The notes under the pieces: generated by a model | The model's input: the letters and a program-made list of their open reading frames with translations, nothing else | Database searches by the model: none | What the model was told of the DNA's origin: nothing | Program-made: the position numbers and the translations under genes | Source: Synechococcus sp. UW140 | Lineage (GTDB): Bacteria > Cyanobacteriota > Cyanobacteriia > PCC-6307 > Cyanobiaceae | Reading direction: 5' to 3' | Length of the DNA stretch: 32,842 nucleotides | Assembly: GCA_945860085.1 (NCBI GenBank) | Contig: CAMAPJ010000027.1 | Location: 1-32,842 of the forward strand | Shown here: piece after piece, positions 7,328-15,026 of the stretch | Numbering within the stretch: position 1 is the first letter of the stretch | How the letters are laid out: every line of letters starts with the position of its first letter

Positions 7328-8206
7328 TCAGCCGCGCCAATGGTCCTTGCTGTGGCGATAGCGGGCGAACTCTTCGGGGCCGCTGCTGCGCACGAACAGA
7401 TTGGTTTGCAGCTCCTCGCCCATGGTGCTGGGGATAGTGGGCCGCCCGGCTGCCCGCTCGTTCAGCACCTGCTGGAAGCGCCTGTAGATGGCTTCATCGC
7501 CTGGGAGCAGGTGATGGGCCCAGCGCAGGTTGGCTTCGGTGTACTCGTGGCTGCACCAGATGCGGGTGGCTGCTGGCAGCGCCGCCAACCGCTGCAACGA
7601 TTGCCAGAGCTGCTCTGGGCTGCCTTCCAGCAGCCGGCCGCACCCCCCCGCAAACAGGGTGTCGCCGCAGAACAAGTCGCCAAAGCTGGGCCGATCCAGG
7701 AGCCCCGCAGCGGGCGGCAAGTAGAAGCCGATATGGGCGCGGGTGTGGCCGGGCATTGCCAACACCTCGATCGAACGCCCCAGCAGATTGAGGTGATCGC
7801 CATCGCCGACCCCCTGGGTTTGGAAGGGGATCCGCTGGCGGTCCGCCGTAGCGGCGATCACCTTGAGGTTGGGCCAACGCCTTAACAAGTCCGGCGTGCC
7901 GCCGATGTGGTCGTGGTGGTGGTGGGTGTGGAGCACGGCAATTGGCTCCAGCCGCCGCTGTTCAAGCCAGGCGATTACCGGTTCAGCCACGGCCGGGTCC
8001 ACCAGCACCGCCTGGCCACCGCTGCCGCCGCCATTTTGGGAGTTATGGAGCACAAAGACATAGTTGTCCTGGAGCACCGGAATCAGACTCACGTCGTTCG
8101 CGGCCCTGGCGGGGCCTGGTGTTAGCGACAAAGCGCTGTCTCCACTAGCCCTGGCCTCTGGCCTGGGCGCCAGGGGGTTGGATGATCCCGGACCGTTCGG
8201 CTGCAT
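7328..8206 (-). CDS. gloB: Hydroxyacylglutathione hydrolase (glyoxalase II)
   Basis: This metallo-beta-lactamase-fold enzyme hydrolyses S-lactoylglutathione to lactate and glutathione, completing methylglyoxal detoxification. The binuclear metal motif THHHHDH (residues 94-100) is intact, followed by [27 protein letters not shown] and [13 protein letters not shown], all glyoxalase II hallmarks. The C-terminal helical domain ends with RYRHSKDHW. From the ATG at 8206 the protein has 292 residues, about 40 more than usual; a GTG at 8092, directly before [12 protein letters not shown], gives a standard-length 254 residues and leaves room for promoters between it and the divergent hisG. Confidence 0.92.
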   Translation of the reverse strand: MQPNGPGSSNPLAPRPEARASGDSALSLTPGPARAANDVSLIPVLQDNYVFVLHNSQNGGGSGGQAVLVDPAVAEPVIAWLEQRRLEPIAVLHTHHHHDHIGGTPDLLRRWPNLKVIAATADRQRIPFQTQGVGDGDHLNLLGRSIEVLAMPGHTRAHIGFYLPPAAGLLDRPSFGDLFCGDTLFAGGCGRLLEGSPEQLWQSLQRLAALPAATRIWCSHEYTEANLRWAHHLLPGDEAIYRRFQQVLNERAAGRPTIPSTMGEELQTNLFVRSSGPEEFARYRHSKDHWRG

Positions 8207-8235
8207 CGTTAAAGTCCAGGTCGAGGCCGATCCCC

Positions 8236-8910
8236 ATGATCACTGTTGCGCTGGCCAAAGGCGGCTTGCTCAAGGATTCCGTCCGCCGCTTTGCCGCAGC
8301 CGGGCTTGATTTCTCGGCCCTGCTCGATCCGGTTAATCGCCAGCTGCGCGTGGAGAGCGCCTGTGGCAACGCCCGGGCCCTGCTGGTGCGCAATGCCGAT
8401 GTGCCGGTCTATGTGGCCTATGGCCAGGCCCAGTTGGGCGTGGTCGGCTATGACGTGCTGCGCGAACACGCCCTGCCCGTGGCCCAGCTGGTGGACCTGG
8501 GCTTTGGCGGCTGCCGCATGAGCGTGGCCGTTAAGGCCAGCAGCGGCTACCGCCAGGCCGTGGACCTGCCGGCCCACTGCCGCGTGGCCAGCAAGTTCAC
8601 CCGCTGCGCCCAGGAGTATTTCGCCGCCCTGGATCTGCCGGTGGAGCTGATCCATCTGGCGGGTTCCGTTGAACTGGGCCCGATCACCGGCATGTCCGAA
8701 GCGATCGTGGATCTGGTGGCCACGGGCCGCACCTTGGAGGAAAACGGCCTGATCGCGATTGAGGACCTGTTCCATAGCACCGCCCGCCTAGTCGGCCACC
8801 CCCTCTCGATGCGGCTCGACCCCGGCCCCCTGCAGACCCTGGTGGACCGGCTGTCGGCCCTTTCGCCCGTTCCGCCAACGCCGGTACCTGCTGCAGCGGT
8901 AGCGAGCTGA
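8236..8910 (+). CDS. hisG: ATP phosphoribosyltransferase, short form
   Basis: The 224-residue product is HisG, which condenses ATP and PRPP in the first step of histidine synthesis. It shows [15 protein letters not shown], a [23 protein letters not shown] segment, RVASKFT and the PRPP-loop region [18 protein letters not shown]. It is the short form lacking the C-terminal regulatory domain, which in known systems needs the HisRS-like partner HisZ; hisZ is not in this window. The ATG at 8236 gives the standard N-terminus. Its stop codon overlaps the start of the ABC exporter gene (TGATG), implying translational coupling. Confidence 0.94.
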   Translation: MITVALAKGGLLKDSVRRFAAAGLDFSALLDPVNRQLRVESACGNARALLVRNADVPVYVAYGQAQLGVVGYDVLREHALPVAQLVDLGFGGCRMSVAVKASSGYRQAVDLPAHCRVASKFTRCAQEYFAALDLPVELIHLAGSVELGPITGMSEAIVDLVATGRTLEENGLIAIEDLFHSTARLVGHPLSMRLDPGPLQTLVDRLSALSPVPPTPVPAAAVAS

Positions 8911-10709
8911 TGGCCAGCCGCGATCGACAACGGCTGCGGCGCCTGCTGCCCTACCTGGCCCAGGACCGGCGCCGCCTGACCCTTAGCTTGCTGCTGTTGA
9001 TCCCCGTGGCCCTGGGCGCTGCGGTCCAACCCCTGCTGGTGGGCCAGGCGATTTCGGCCCTGCGCCACGAACCGACCATGCCCTGGCTGTCCGGCCAGAG
9101 CGTGCCCCAGGTGCTGAGCACCCTGGTGGGTCTGCTGCTGGTGGCCGTTGTCGTACGGCTGGGCCTGCAAGGGGTGCAGAGCTATAACGTTCAGGCCGTC
9201 GGCCAACGGCTCACGGCCCGGATCCGCAACGACCTGTTTGCCCACGCCCTCGATCTGTCCCTGCGCTTCCACGACCGCACCCCGGTTGGCAAGCTGCTAA
9301 CCCGTCTCACCAGTGATGTCGATGCCCTGGCCGAGGTTTTTGGCAGCGGCGCCGTGGGGGTTCTGGCTGATCTGGTGACCCTGCTGGTGATCGCGATCAC
9401 GATGATCTCGATCGAACCCCGCCTCGGGGCCCTGCTGCTCGCCAGCCAGGTGCCCGTCACGATGACAATCCTGTGGTTGCAGGGGCGCTACCGCAAGGCC
9501 AATTACCGGGTGCGCGAGGAGCTGGGCCAGCTCAATGCCGATCTGCAGGAAAACCTGCAGGGACTTGAAGTCGTGCAAATGTTCCGGCGCGAGGCCTACA
9601 ACAGCGCCCGCTTCGCGCGCACCACCAACGCCTATCGCAAGGCCGTCGATGGCACGATCTTTTTCGATAGCGCCATTTCGGCCCTGATCGAATGGGTGGC
9701 CCTCACGGCGATTGCCGTGGTGCTGGCCCTCGGTGGCTGGATGGTGTCGTCTGAGGTGATGGGCTTGGGCACGCTCACCACCTTCATCCTCTATTCGCAG
9801 CGCTTGTTTGATCCCCTGCGCCAGCTGGCCGAACGCTTCACCCAGATCCAGGGCGGTCTCACCGCGGTGGAGAGAATCGGCGAACTCTTCGAGGAGCCGA
9901 TCGAGATTCAGGAGCTGCCCTATCGCGAGCGGTCGGAGGCCGCCCAACTCAGCGGGGGTGATCGCCATAGCGCCGGAGAAGTGATATTCGAGCGGGTGTC
10001 TTTTGCTTACCGCAGCGACGATCCGATCCTTGAAGATCTCAGCTTCCGCATTGCTCCTGGCGAACATGTAGCCCTGGTGGGCCCCACCGGCTCGGGCAAA
10101 ACCACGGTGATCCGCCTGCTTTGCCGGCTTTATGAACCTCAACAGGGCCGGATCCTGCTCGATGGCCTTGACATCCGCGAATTGCCAATTCAAACCCTGC
10201 GCCAGCGCCTAGGGGTGGTGCTGCAGGACACCTTCCTGTTCAGCGGCAACGTTGCCGACAACCTGCGCCTCGATGCCGACATCAGCGACCCCGAACTGCA
10301 GCGGCTCTGCCACGAGTTGGGCCTGGACCCCCTGCTCAGTCGCCTGCCCCAGGGGCTCGAGAGCCCCCTGCGCGAACGGGGCGGCAACCTCTCCTCCGGC
10401 GAGCGCCAGCTGCTCTCCGTGGCGCGGGTGGGGATCCGCAATCCTTCGGTGTTGGTGATGGATGAGGCCACCGCCTTCCTCGATCCCTCCACCGAAGCCA
10501 CCCTCCAGGCCGACCTCGAACGGCTGCTGCAGGGCCGCACCGCCATCGTCATCGCCCACCGCCTAGCGACCGTTGAGGCGGCCGACCGGATCCTTGTGCT
10601 CAAACGCGGCAAGTTGGTTGAGCAAGGCACCCACAGCCAGTTGCGCGCCGGCGGCGGCCTCTATGCCCAGTTGGCCGATCTGCAGGAGCGGGGCCTGGCC
10701 CGGCTCTAG
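8910..10709 (+). CDS. ABC exporter, fused membrane and ATPase domains (MsbA/MdlB-like)
   Basis: The 599-residue product is a half-size ABC exporter: an N-terminal six-helix transmembrane domain (about residues 20-320) followed by a nucleotide-binding domain. Walker A is GPTGSGKTT (about 390), the signature is LSSGERQLLSVAR (about 493), Walker B is VLVMDEATAFLDP (about 514) and the H-loop is in VIAHRLAT. The signature has LSSGE instead of the usual LSGGQ. Substrate is unknown; lipids or hydrophobic compounds are typical for the family. It starts inside the hisG stop codon, so it depends on hisG transcription. It would act as a dimer in the inner membrane. It ends overlapping by 4 bp with the convergent hydrolase. 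Confidence 0.92.
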   Translation: MASRDRQRLRRLLPYLAQDRRRLTLSLLLLIPVALGAAVQPLLVGQAISALRHEPTMPWLSGQSVPQVLSTLVGLLLVAVVVRLGLQGVQSYNVQAVGQRLTARIRNDLFAHALDLSLRFHDRTPVGKLLTRLTSDVDALAEVFGSGAVGVLADLVTLLVIAITMISIEPRLGALLLASQVPVTMTILWLQGRYRKANYRVREELGQLNADLQENLQGLEVVQMFRREAYNSARFARTTNAYRKAVDGTIFFDSAISALIEWVALTAIAVVLALGGWMVSSEVMGLGTLTTFILYSQRLFDPLRQLAERFTQIQGGLTAVERIGELFEEPIEIQELPYRERSEAAQLSGGDRHSAGEVIFERVSFAYRSDDPILEDLSFRIAPGEHVALVGPTGSGKTTVIRLLCRLYEPQQGRILLDGLDIRELPIQTLRQRLGVVLQDTFLFSGNVADNLRLDADISDPELQRLCHELGLDPLLSRLPQGLESPLRERGGNLSSGERQLLSVARVGIRNPSVLVMDEATAFLDPSTEATLQADLERLLQGRTAIVIAHRLATVEAADRILVLKRGKLVEQGTHSQLRAGGGLYAQLADLQERGLARL

Positions 10710-11608
10710 GAGGCCGTTGGACCCGCCGGCGCCCAGCCCCTGGAGCCAGGCAGGCTCAGGAGCCAGGCGCTGATCCGATCGGCCACCAGGGCCGGGTCCT
10801 GGCGCATCGGCAGGTGACCCAGCCCTGGGAGCACCTCCACGTCATGGTTGGGGGCGTAGCCGGCCAAGTGACGGACGTAGCGGGGTTCCATCACCCGATC
10901 GGCGCTGCCCACTAGCCAGAGGCTGGGCACCTGAAGGCCGGCCGTGAGCACGGGTAGCTGGCGCACGGCGCCCTGGTTGGTGCTGCAGGCCAGCAGGCCC
11001 CGGGCCGCCCGCAGCTCGGCCACCAGGGGGCTGCGGATCGCGCCTAAGGCCGGCAGATCGGCCAGGGCGCTGGGCCGCAGGCTGAGGAAGGCGGCTCCGG
11101 CCTGGCGCACCCGGGCGAAGGCTTTTGGCTGATACACGCCGCCCCCGGCGGCAATCTGCACCAGCCCCACCAGCTGGTCGCCCAGGGCCGCCGTGCCATG
11201 GAGGGCGACACTGCCGCCGAGAGAATGGCCGATCAAGGCAAGGGGGCGGCCAGCGGCCCGAGCCTGGGCTTGCTCGGCCAGCCAGCGGCCATAGGCGGCC
11301 AGGGTGGGCTGCAGCTGGCGGGGCCGGGGCCGCGCCCCAAAGCCGGGCAGATCCGGGGCCCAGCAGTCCCAATGGGGCTCAAGCTCGTCGAGCAGGGGCT
11401 GCCACAGCCTTCCGGACAGCAACCAGCCATGCAGGAACACCAGCAGGGGGCGTGGGGACAAGGCTGCGGCGACAAGAAGCTCCAGCCTGCAACAGCCATC
11501 GCCCCAATGGGGCAGGATCTCCCCAATGATCAGCTCCTCCCACTCCGAGAGCTCCCAGGCCGATGCCCTGGCTGGGATGTATGGCGTCGAACATCGGCTC
11601 TGCAGCAC
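10706..11608 (-). CDS. Alpha/beta-fold hydrolase (BioH-like)
   Basis: The conserved part has LLVFLHGWLLSGRLW, PDLPGFGARP, the nucleophile elbow GHSLGGSVAL, an acid in VGSADRVMEP and GLGHLPMRQDP for the catalytic His. This is the pattern of BioH and related small carboxylesterases, so a role in releasing pimeloyl-ACP methyl ester for biotin synthesis is possible but not shown. The start is unclear: the reading frame stays open to 11833, but upstream residues look like the antisense of the neighbouring GNAT gene. GTG at 11608 is a compromise giving 300 residues; the fold itself only needs about 250. The upstream end overlaps the divergent GNAT gene in any case. Confidence 0.8.
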   Translation of the reverse strand: MLQSRCSTPYIPARASAWELSEWEELIIGEILPHWGDGCCRLELLVAAALSPRPLLVFLHGWLLSGRLWQPLLDELEPHWDCWAPDLPGFGARPRPRQLQPTLAAYGRWLAEQAQARAAGRPLALIGHSLGGSVALHGTAALGDQLVGLVQIAAGGGVYQPKAFARVRQAGAAFLSLRPSALADLPALGAIRSPLVAELRAARGLLACSTNQGAVRQLPVLTAGLQVPSLWLVGSADRVMEPRYVRHLAGYAPNHDVEVLPGLGHLPMRQDPALVADRISAWLLSLPGSRGWAPAGPTAS

Positions 11609-12038
11609 GGCCAATCCCAAGTTGTCCTTGGTGCTCAGCTGCGAGCGGGAGATCGACCTGTTTGAACTCGAGCAGCTCTGTGATGCGGTCGGCTGGAGCC
11701 GGCGGCCTGTGAGGCGGGTGCGCAAGGCCCTCGACCACAGCCTGCTCTGGGTGGGGCTCTGGCGCCACGAGACGCGCTTGCCCCGCCTGGTGGGCTTTGC
11801 CCGCTGCACCGGCGATGGCGTGATCGAGGCCACCGTCTGGGATGTGGCGATCCATCCCCTCTATCAGGGCTGCGGCCTGGGCAAGCAGCTGATGGACTAC
11901 GTGCTCAACCAGCTCCGCACCATGGAGGTGGAGCGGGTGAGCCTGTTTGCCGATCCCCAGGTGGTGGGCTTCTACGAGGCCCAGGGCTGGGAACTCGAAC
12001 CCCTGCAGCGCCGTTGCGCCTTTTGGTACTCGACCTAG
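11526..12038 (+). CDS. GNAT family N-acetyltransferase
   Basis: The 170-residue product has the GNAT acetyl-CoA-binding core: VGLWRH, LVGFARCTGDGV, VWDVAIHPLYQGCGLGKQLMDYVLNQL (the Q/RxxGxG/A pyrophosphate loop is QGCGLGK) and FYEAQGWEL. Members move an acetyl group from acetyl-CoA to an amine; the substrate cannot be told here. Related cyanobacterial and plastid proteins with the LWVGL..ARATSDG pattern are annotated as putative acetyltransferases. ATG at 11526 is chosen; ATG at 11577 is also possible and would reduce the overlap with the divergent hydrolase. Its stop codon touches the decayed ABC ATPase on the other strand. Confidence 0.87.
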   Translation: MISSSHSESSQADALAGMYGVEHRLCSTANPKLSLVLSCEREIDLFELEQLCDAVGWSRRPVRRVRKALDHSLLWVGLWRHETRLPRLVGFARCTGDGVIEATVWDVAIHPLYQGCGLGKQLMDYVLNQLRTMEVERVSLFADPQVVGFYEAQGWELEPLQRRCAFWYST

Positions 12039-12356
12039 CCGGCCGCCGTTAGCCAGCTGGCCGCTGCTCTCAATCGGCGGCCAGCTGGCGGGTTTGCCCC
12101 CGGCTGCACCTGGCGATAGCCCGGGGCTTCGATCACCCGCAAGGGGGTGTCAAACAGGGCGCTGAGGGGATCGTCCTGAAGCAGCTCCTCTGGGGATCCC
12201 TGGGTAGATCTCGCGGCTGAGCAGCTTGATCAGGCAGCACTTGCCGGAGTCGTTCCGCACCAGGATCACGGACTGTTCGCCCAACTGCAGCTTCAGGCTG
12301 AAGTTGGCAAGCAGCGGCTTGGGCCCCAGGTAGGCCTCGATGGCCTCGAGATCAAG
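12035..12356 (-). pseudogene. Remnant of an ABC transporter ATP-binding protein
   Basis: Two pieces of one protein family survive on the minus strand. The upstream piece (12356 to about 12190) reads LEAIEAYLGPKPLLANFSLKL then VILVRNDSGKCCLIKLLSRE, a Walker A region in which the expected GPNGSGKSTL has become VRNDSGKCCL. It begins right after an in-frame TAG and has no start codon. The downstream piece (about 12187 to 12035), in another frame, reads ELLQDDPLSALFDTPLRVIEAPGYRQV, typical of the very C-terminus of such ATPases. Signature, Walker B and about 150 residues between them are gone. An internal deletion plus frameshift explains this. Confidence 0.82.
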
Positions 12357-12408
12357 CTAGGGGGCGGCTGGCATCGGCTCAGGGCTGCAGTTGTCCTTGG
12401 CTTTGGGG

Positions 12409-12663
12409 TCAGGTAGCGGCCCTGGGGCGTTGGTTCACGGCGTAGGCGGCCGCGGCGATGGCGGCCAGGGTGAGGGGGGCAAGGACGGCCAGGCCGATCA
12501 GGGTTTGCAGCGCCAGCAAGGCAATGCCCAGGGCCGAAAAGGCCTGAATGCGGATCTTCGCCTTAATCAACAAGGTCAGCAGCAACAGGACCGTGGCCTG
12601 CAAGCCGGCAATCCGGACGGCGCTGAATGGGGCGAACGGGCAGAAGGGAGGGATCAGCGCCAT
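12409..12663 (-). CDS. Possible small membrane protein, function unknown
   Basis: An 84-residue hydrophobic protein starting MALIPPFCPFAPFSAVRIAG, with two or three membrane segments separated by a short basic stretch (IKAKIRIQ). No family is recognised. A TTG at 12684 would add seven residues. Support is moderate: the hydrophobic pattern is coherent and the frame avoids stops, but it sits beside a pseudogene and could itself be a remnant. From 12685 to about 13060 no convincing gene was found on either strand. Confidence 0.45.
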   Translation of the reverse strand: MALIPPFCPFAPFSAVRIAGLQATVLLLLTLLIKAKIRIQAFSALGIALLALQTLIGLAVLAPLTLAAIAAAAYAVNQRPRAAT

Positions 12664-13084
12664 AGCCGAGAAGGATTTGTTCAACTCTGGCTGAACCTGG
12701 CCCGGGCTGGCGGCCTGGGGCGATCAATTCAGGGCCAAGAGGGGCCCCTGATGCAGGGTTGCGTCCGCTCCTAATCCGTACAAACCCCTATTGCATCTCC
12801 AGAACGGCTGCTCGATTGTGAAGGGGTCGGGATTCGGAGGTTCCATTGATGGAAGACACCCCCCCTGAGCAGCAGCAAGGAGCGAATTGACGCTGCGGCC
12901 CCTGCTCCAACAGTCTCAATCAAAATGGATGTGTCCAGGCCATTTGGTCCCCTAATGCATCGTGTCAGGTGCCCCAGGGCAAGGACATAAAAGCTCAAAG
13001 CCCACGGCCCCAGGCGACGCCGTCAATCGCTCCGAAGCTGTCAATCTAAAATCATTAGCCATGCAAACATGGGTATAACTTCAG

Positions 13085-13161
13085 CAGCCTTTACTGCTTG
13101 CAGCTCCGTTTAACAAGGAGGAATGGATCATCAAGCCCGGCGCCTCGTAGCCGGGCTTTTT
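13085..13161 (+). ncRNA. Candidate small RNA with its own promoter-like box and terminator
   Basis: A TATAAC box at 13074-13079 is followed, about 80 bases on, by a strong intrinsic terminator, and no protein gene fills the space. The predicted transcript (start estimated) contains a short 5' hairpin (AGCAG/CTGCT), then CTCC-GTTTAACAA-GGAG, a possible stem with an AACAAGGA sequence at its edge, then the terminator. The AACAAGGA part loosely recalls the loop motif of the cyanobacterial Yfr2 RNA family, but I cannot confirm the match. No good -35 box is seen. A 31-codon frame starting at 13123 overlaps it but its AAGGAGG lies only one base before the ATG. Confidence 0.45.
13133..13161 (+). terminator. 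Strong rho-independent terminator
   Basis: AAGCCCGGC, an 8-base loop, GCCGGGCTT, then further T residues (CTTTTTAA). The 9-bp GC-rich stem and T-tract on the plus strand are textbook. The T-tract is absent on the other strand. Confidence 0.88.
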
Positions 13162-13366
13162 AATGGCAACTGGCGGGGAATGTCGGTCACCAATTTTATT
13201 GATTGGGCCAGGTTTTGAAGCCAGCCCCTTGGTCGTTAACGAACCCCACGCCATCTCTCGCGACCGCCTGAACACCAGGGTCGTTGTTCCGATGGCGAAT
13301 GGGGCACCGACGTTGATGGAGGGCCAGTTCGAGCGCCCAGGCCCCTTGCTTGGGCTGAACAGCGGA

Positions 13367-13450
13367 TGGGGGCAGGGGGACTTGAACCCCCACAACGTCG
13401 CCGTCTGCGGATTTTAAGTCCGCTGCGTCTACCAATTCCGCCATGCCCCC
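13367..13450 (-). tRNA. tRNA-Leu (anticodon UAA), no intron
   Basis: The minus strand folds as a class II tRNA: acceptor GGGGGCA/TGCCCCC, D-arm with GGAATTGGTAGACGC, anticodon stem GCGGA/TCCGC around loop CTTAAAA (anticodon TAA), a long variable arm, and T-arm GGGGG-TTCAAGT-CCCCC. The discriminator base is A and CCA is not encoded. Many cyanobacteria carry a group I intron in this anticodon loop; here it is continuous. Confidence 0.97.
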
Positions 13451-13518
13451 GCCACGGGGACCTGTGGGCGCCCTCCGCTTGGCCATCCTAGATTCAGAGC
13501 CTGATCGCTCCCTGCTCC

Positions 13519-13761
13519 GTGGTTCTGCCTGGCTTGCCAAGCACCGACATTCTTCTGGCCCTGGGCGCGGCCATCGCCGTGGGCGGGGCCTACCTGGTGG
13601 CCGTTCCCCTGGCCCTGTACTGGTGGATGAACAAGCGCTGGATGGTGATGGGCAAGCTGGAACGCACGGGCGTCTACGGCCTGGTCTTCCTGTTTTTCCC
13701 TGGCCTGATCCTGTTCTCGCCGTTTTTGAATCTGCGCATGGCAGGCCAGGGCAAGGGCTGA
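13519..13761 (+). CDS. ndhL: NAD(P)H-quinone oxidoreductase subunit L
   Basis: The 80-residue membrane protein matches NdhL, a cyanobacterial-type subunit of the NDH-1 complex used in respiration, cyclic electron flow and CO2 uptake. It has two to three membrane spans and the conserved [23 protein letters not shown] loop region and [17 protein letters not shown]. The start is a GTG at 13519 (no ATG is available at the right place). Its stop overlaps the ATG of the DUF3007 gene by one base (TGATG), so the two are coupled. The order ndhL, DUF3007, trpA recurs in cyanobacteria as far as I recall. Confidence 0.9.
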   Translation: MVLPGLPSTDILLALGAAIAVGGAYLVAVPLALYWWMNKRWMVMGKLERTGVYGLVFLFFPGLILFSPFLNLRMAGQGKG

Positions 13762-14114
13762 TGGCCACCCCAACCGGCATGACCCGCGGCAAGGCCCTTC
13801 TGTTGGGACTGGCGTTCTTTGGCCTGGGGGCTGGCGGCTACGGCCTATTTCAGTTGGCGGGTTTTGGCGACGCCTCAGCCGGGATCGCCGCAGAGGCCGT
13901 TCTGATCGTGATTGTGATCGGCTGGATCGGTTCCTACCTGTTCCGGGTCGTCAGCGGCAACATGACCTACATGCAACAAAGGCGTGACTACCGGGGCCGC
14001 TACGAAGCAGCCACCGAAGAGGAGCTGCAGAAGCAGTTCGAAGCCCTGCCCGCGGCCGAGCAGGAGAAGTTGCTGCGGGAGCTGGGCCAGTTGAGCGATT
14101 CCGCCGACCTGTGA
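13761..14114 (+). CDS. DUF3007 family membrane protein
   Basis: The 117-residue product has two membrane spans (about residues 10-32 and 42-62) followed by a charged cytoplasmic or stromal tail: [24 protein letters not shown] and a helical acidic end. This pattern fits the cyanobacterial/plastid family DUF3007, whose role is not known; its constant place next to ndhL suggests a link to NDH-1 or thylakoid function, which is inference. The ATG lies in the ndhL stop codon (TGATG). Confidence 0.85.
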   Translation: MATPTGMTRGKALLLGLAFFGLGAGGYGLFQLAGFGDASAGIAAEAVLIVIVIGWIGSYLFRVVSGNMTYMQQRRDYRGRYEAATEEELQKQFEALPAAEQEKLLRELGQLSDSADL

Positions 14115-14163
14115 GGGTCGATCGCCCCATAGGCTCACGGTCATTGCCTGCCCGATCGGCCCG

Positions 14164-15018
14164 ATGAGCGCTGCCCCGATCTCCCCTGTTGCCGCAACAG
14201 CCACCTTGATCCAGCGTCGCTTTGCCCGGCTCAAGGACGAAGGCCGCTGCGCCCTGATGCCCTTCCTGGTGGCGGGCGATCCCGATCTGGCCACCACCCG
14301 GGCCAGCCTGCTGGCCCTCCAGGGCGCCGGCGCCGATCTGATTGAGCTCGGCATCCCCTACAGCGACCCGCTTGCTGATGGGCCGGTGATCCAGGCAGCA
14401 GCAGCCCGGGCCCTGGCCTCGGGCACCACCCCGGCCCGGGTTCTGGAGATGCTCGCCAGCCTCAAGGGGGAGTTGCAGGTTCCCGTGGTGCTGTTTACCT
14501 ACAGCAATCCCCTGTTGAGCCGCGGCATGGAGCGCTTCTGCCAGGAGTCCGCTGCTGCCGGCGCCGCCGGGATCGTCGTTCCCGATCTGCCCCTGGAAGA
14601 AACCGCCCGGCTTTCGCCCCTGGCCGCTGCCCTAGGCCTGGATCTGGTGCTGCTGGTCGCCCCAACCACCCCGGCCGAGCGCATGGCCCGCATCGCTGCT
14701 GCCAGCCGCGGCTTCACCTACCTGGTCTCCGTCACTGGTGTCACCGGCACCCGCACCAGCCTGGAGGGACGGGTGGAAGGCTTGGTGCAGCAACTCAAAG
14801 CCATGGGTCCCACCCCGGTCGCGGTGGGCTTTGGCATCGCCACCGCCGAGCAGGCCCGCCAGGTCAGGGACTGGGGGGCCGATGGCGCCATTGTCGGCAG
14901 CGCTTTGGTGAAGGTGATGGCGGCTGCCGCAGCCTCGTCGCCCCAGGAGCCCGCCCCAGCCACGGCAACAGCCGCTGCGGCCTTTTGCGGCGAACTGCGG
15001 GCGGCCCTGGACCACTGA
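14164..15018 (+). CDS. trpA: Tryptophan synthase alpha chain
   Basis: The 284-residue product cleaves indole-3-glycerol phosphate to indole and glyceraldehyde 3-phosphate, passing indole to TrpB. It is a TIM barrel with [12 protein letters not shown], the catalytic Glu in [21 protein letters not shown], the catalytic Asp region [22 protein letters not shown] and the phosphate site [11 protein letters not shown] with [11 protein letters not shown]. An Ala-rich tail extends the end slightly beyond family length. The ATG at 14164 is standard. trpB is not nearby, as is common in picocyanobacteria. It begins 49 bp after the DUF3007 gene and may be on the same transcript. Confidence 0.95.
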   Translation: MSAAPISPVAATATLIQRRFARLKDEGRCALMPFLVAGDPDLATTRASLLALQGAGADLIELGIPYSDPLADGPVIQAAAARALASGTTPARVLEMLASLKGELQVPVVLFTYSNPLLSRGMERFCQESAAAGAAGIVVPDLPLEETARLSPLAAALGLDLVLLVAPTTPAERMARIAAASRGFTYLVSVTGVTGTRTSLEGRVEGLVQQLKAMGPTPVAVGFGIATAEQARQVRDWGADGAIVGSALVKVMAAAAASSPQEPAPATATAAAAFCGELRAALDH

Positions 15019-15026
15019 GAATCACG

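Noticed and set aside
9297..10193. 298-codon open frame antisense to the ABC exporter
   Set aside because: The plus strand encodes a complete ABC exporter with all motifs; the antisense translation is His/Gly/Gln-rich without domain features, a common shadow in this codon usage.
12771..12998. 75-codon minus-strand open frame
   Set aside because: No domain, no ribosome-binding site and an odd composition; position in a decayed region makes a real gene unlikely.
13123..13218. 31-codon frame starting right after AAGGAGG
   Set aside because: The Shine-Dalgarno-like sequence is only one base from the ATG, too close for normal use, and the frame overlaps a strong terminator. It fits better as part of the candidate small RNA.
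13163..13417. 84-codon plus-strand open frame
   Set aside because: It runs antisense through tRNA-Leu and has no recognisable protein character.
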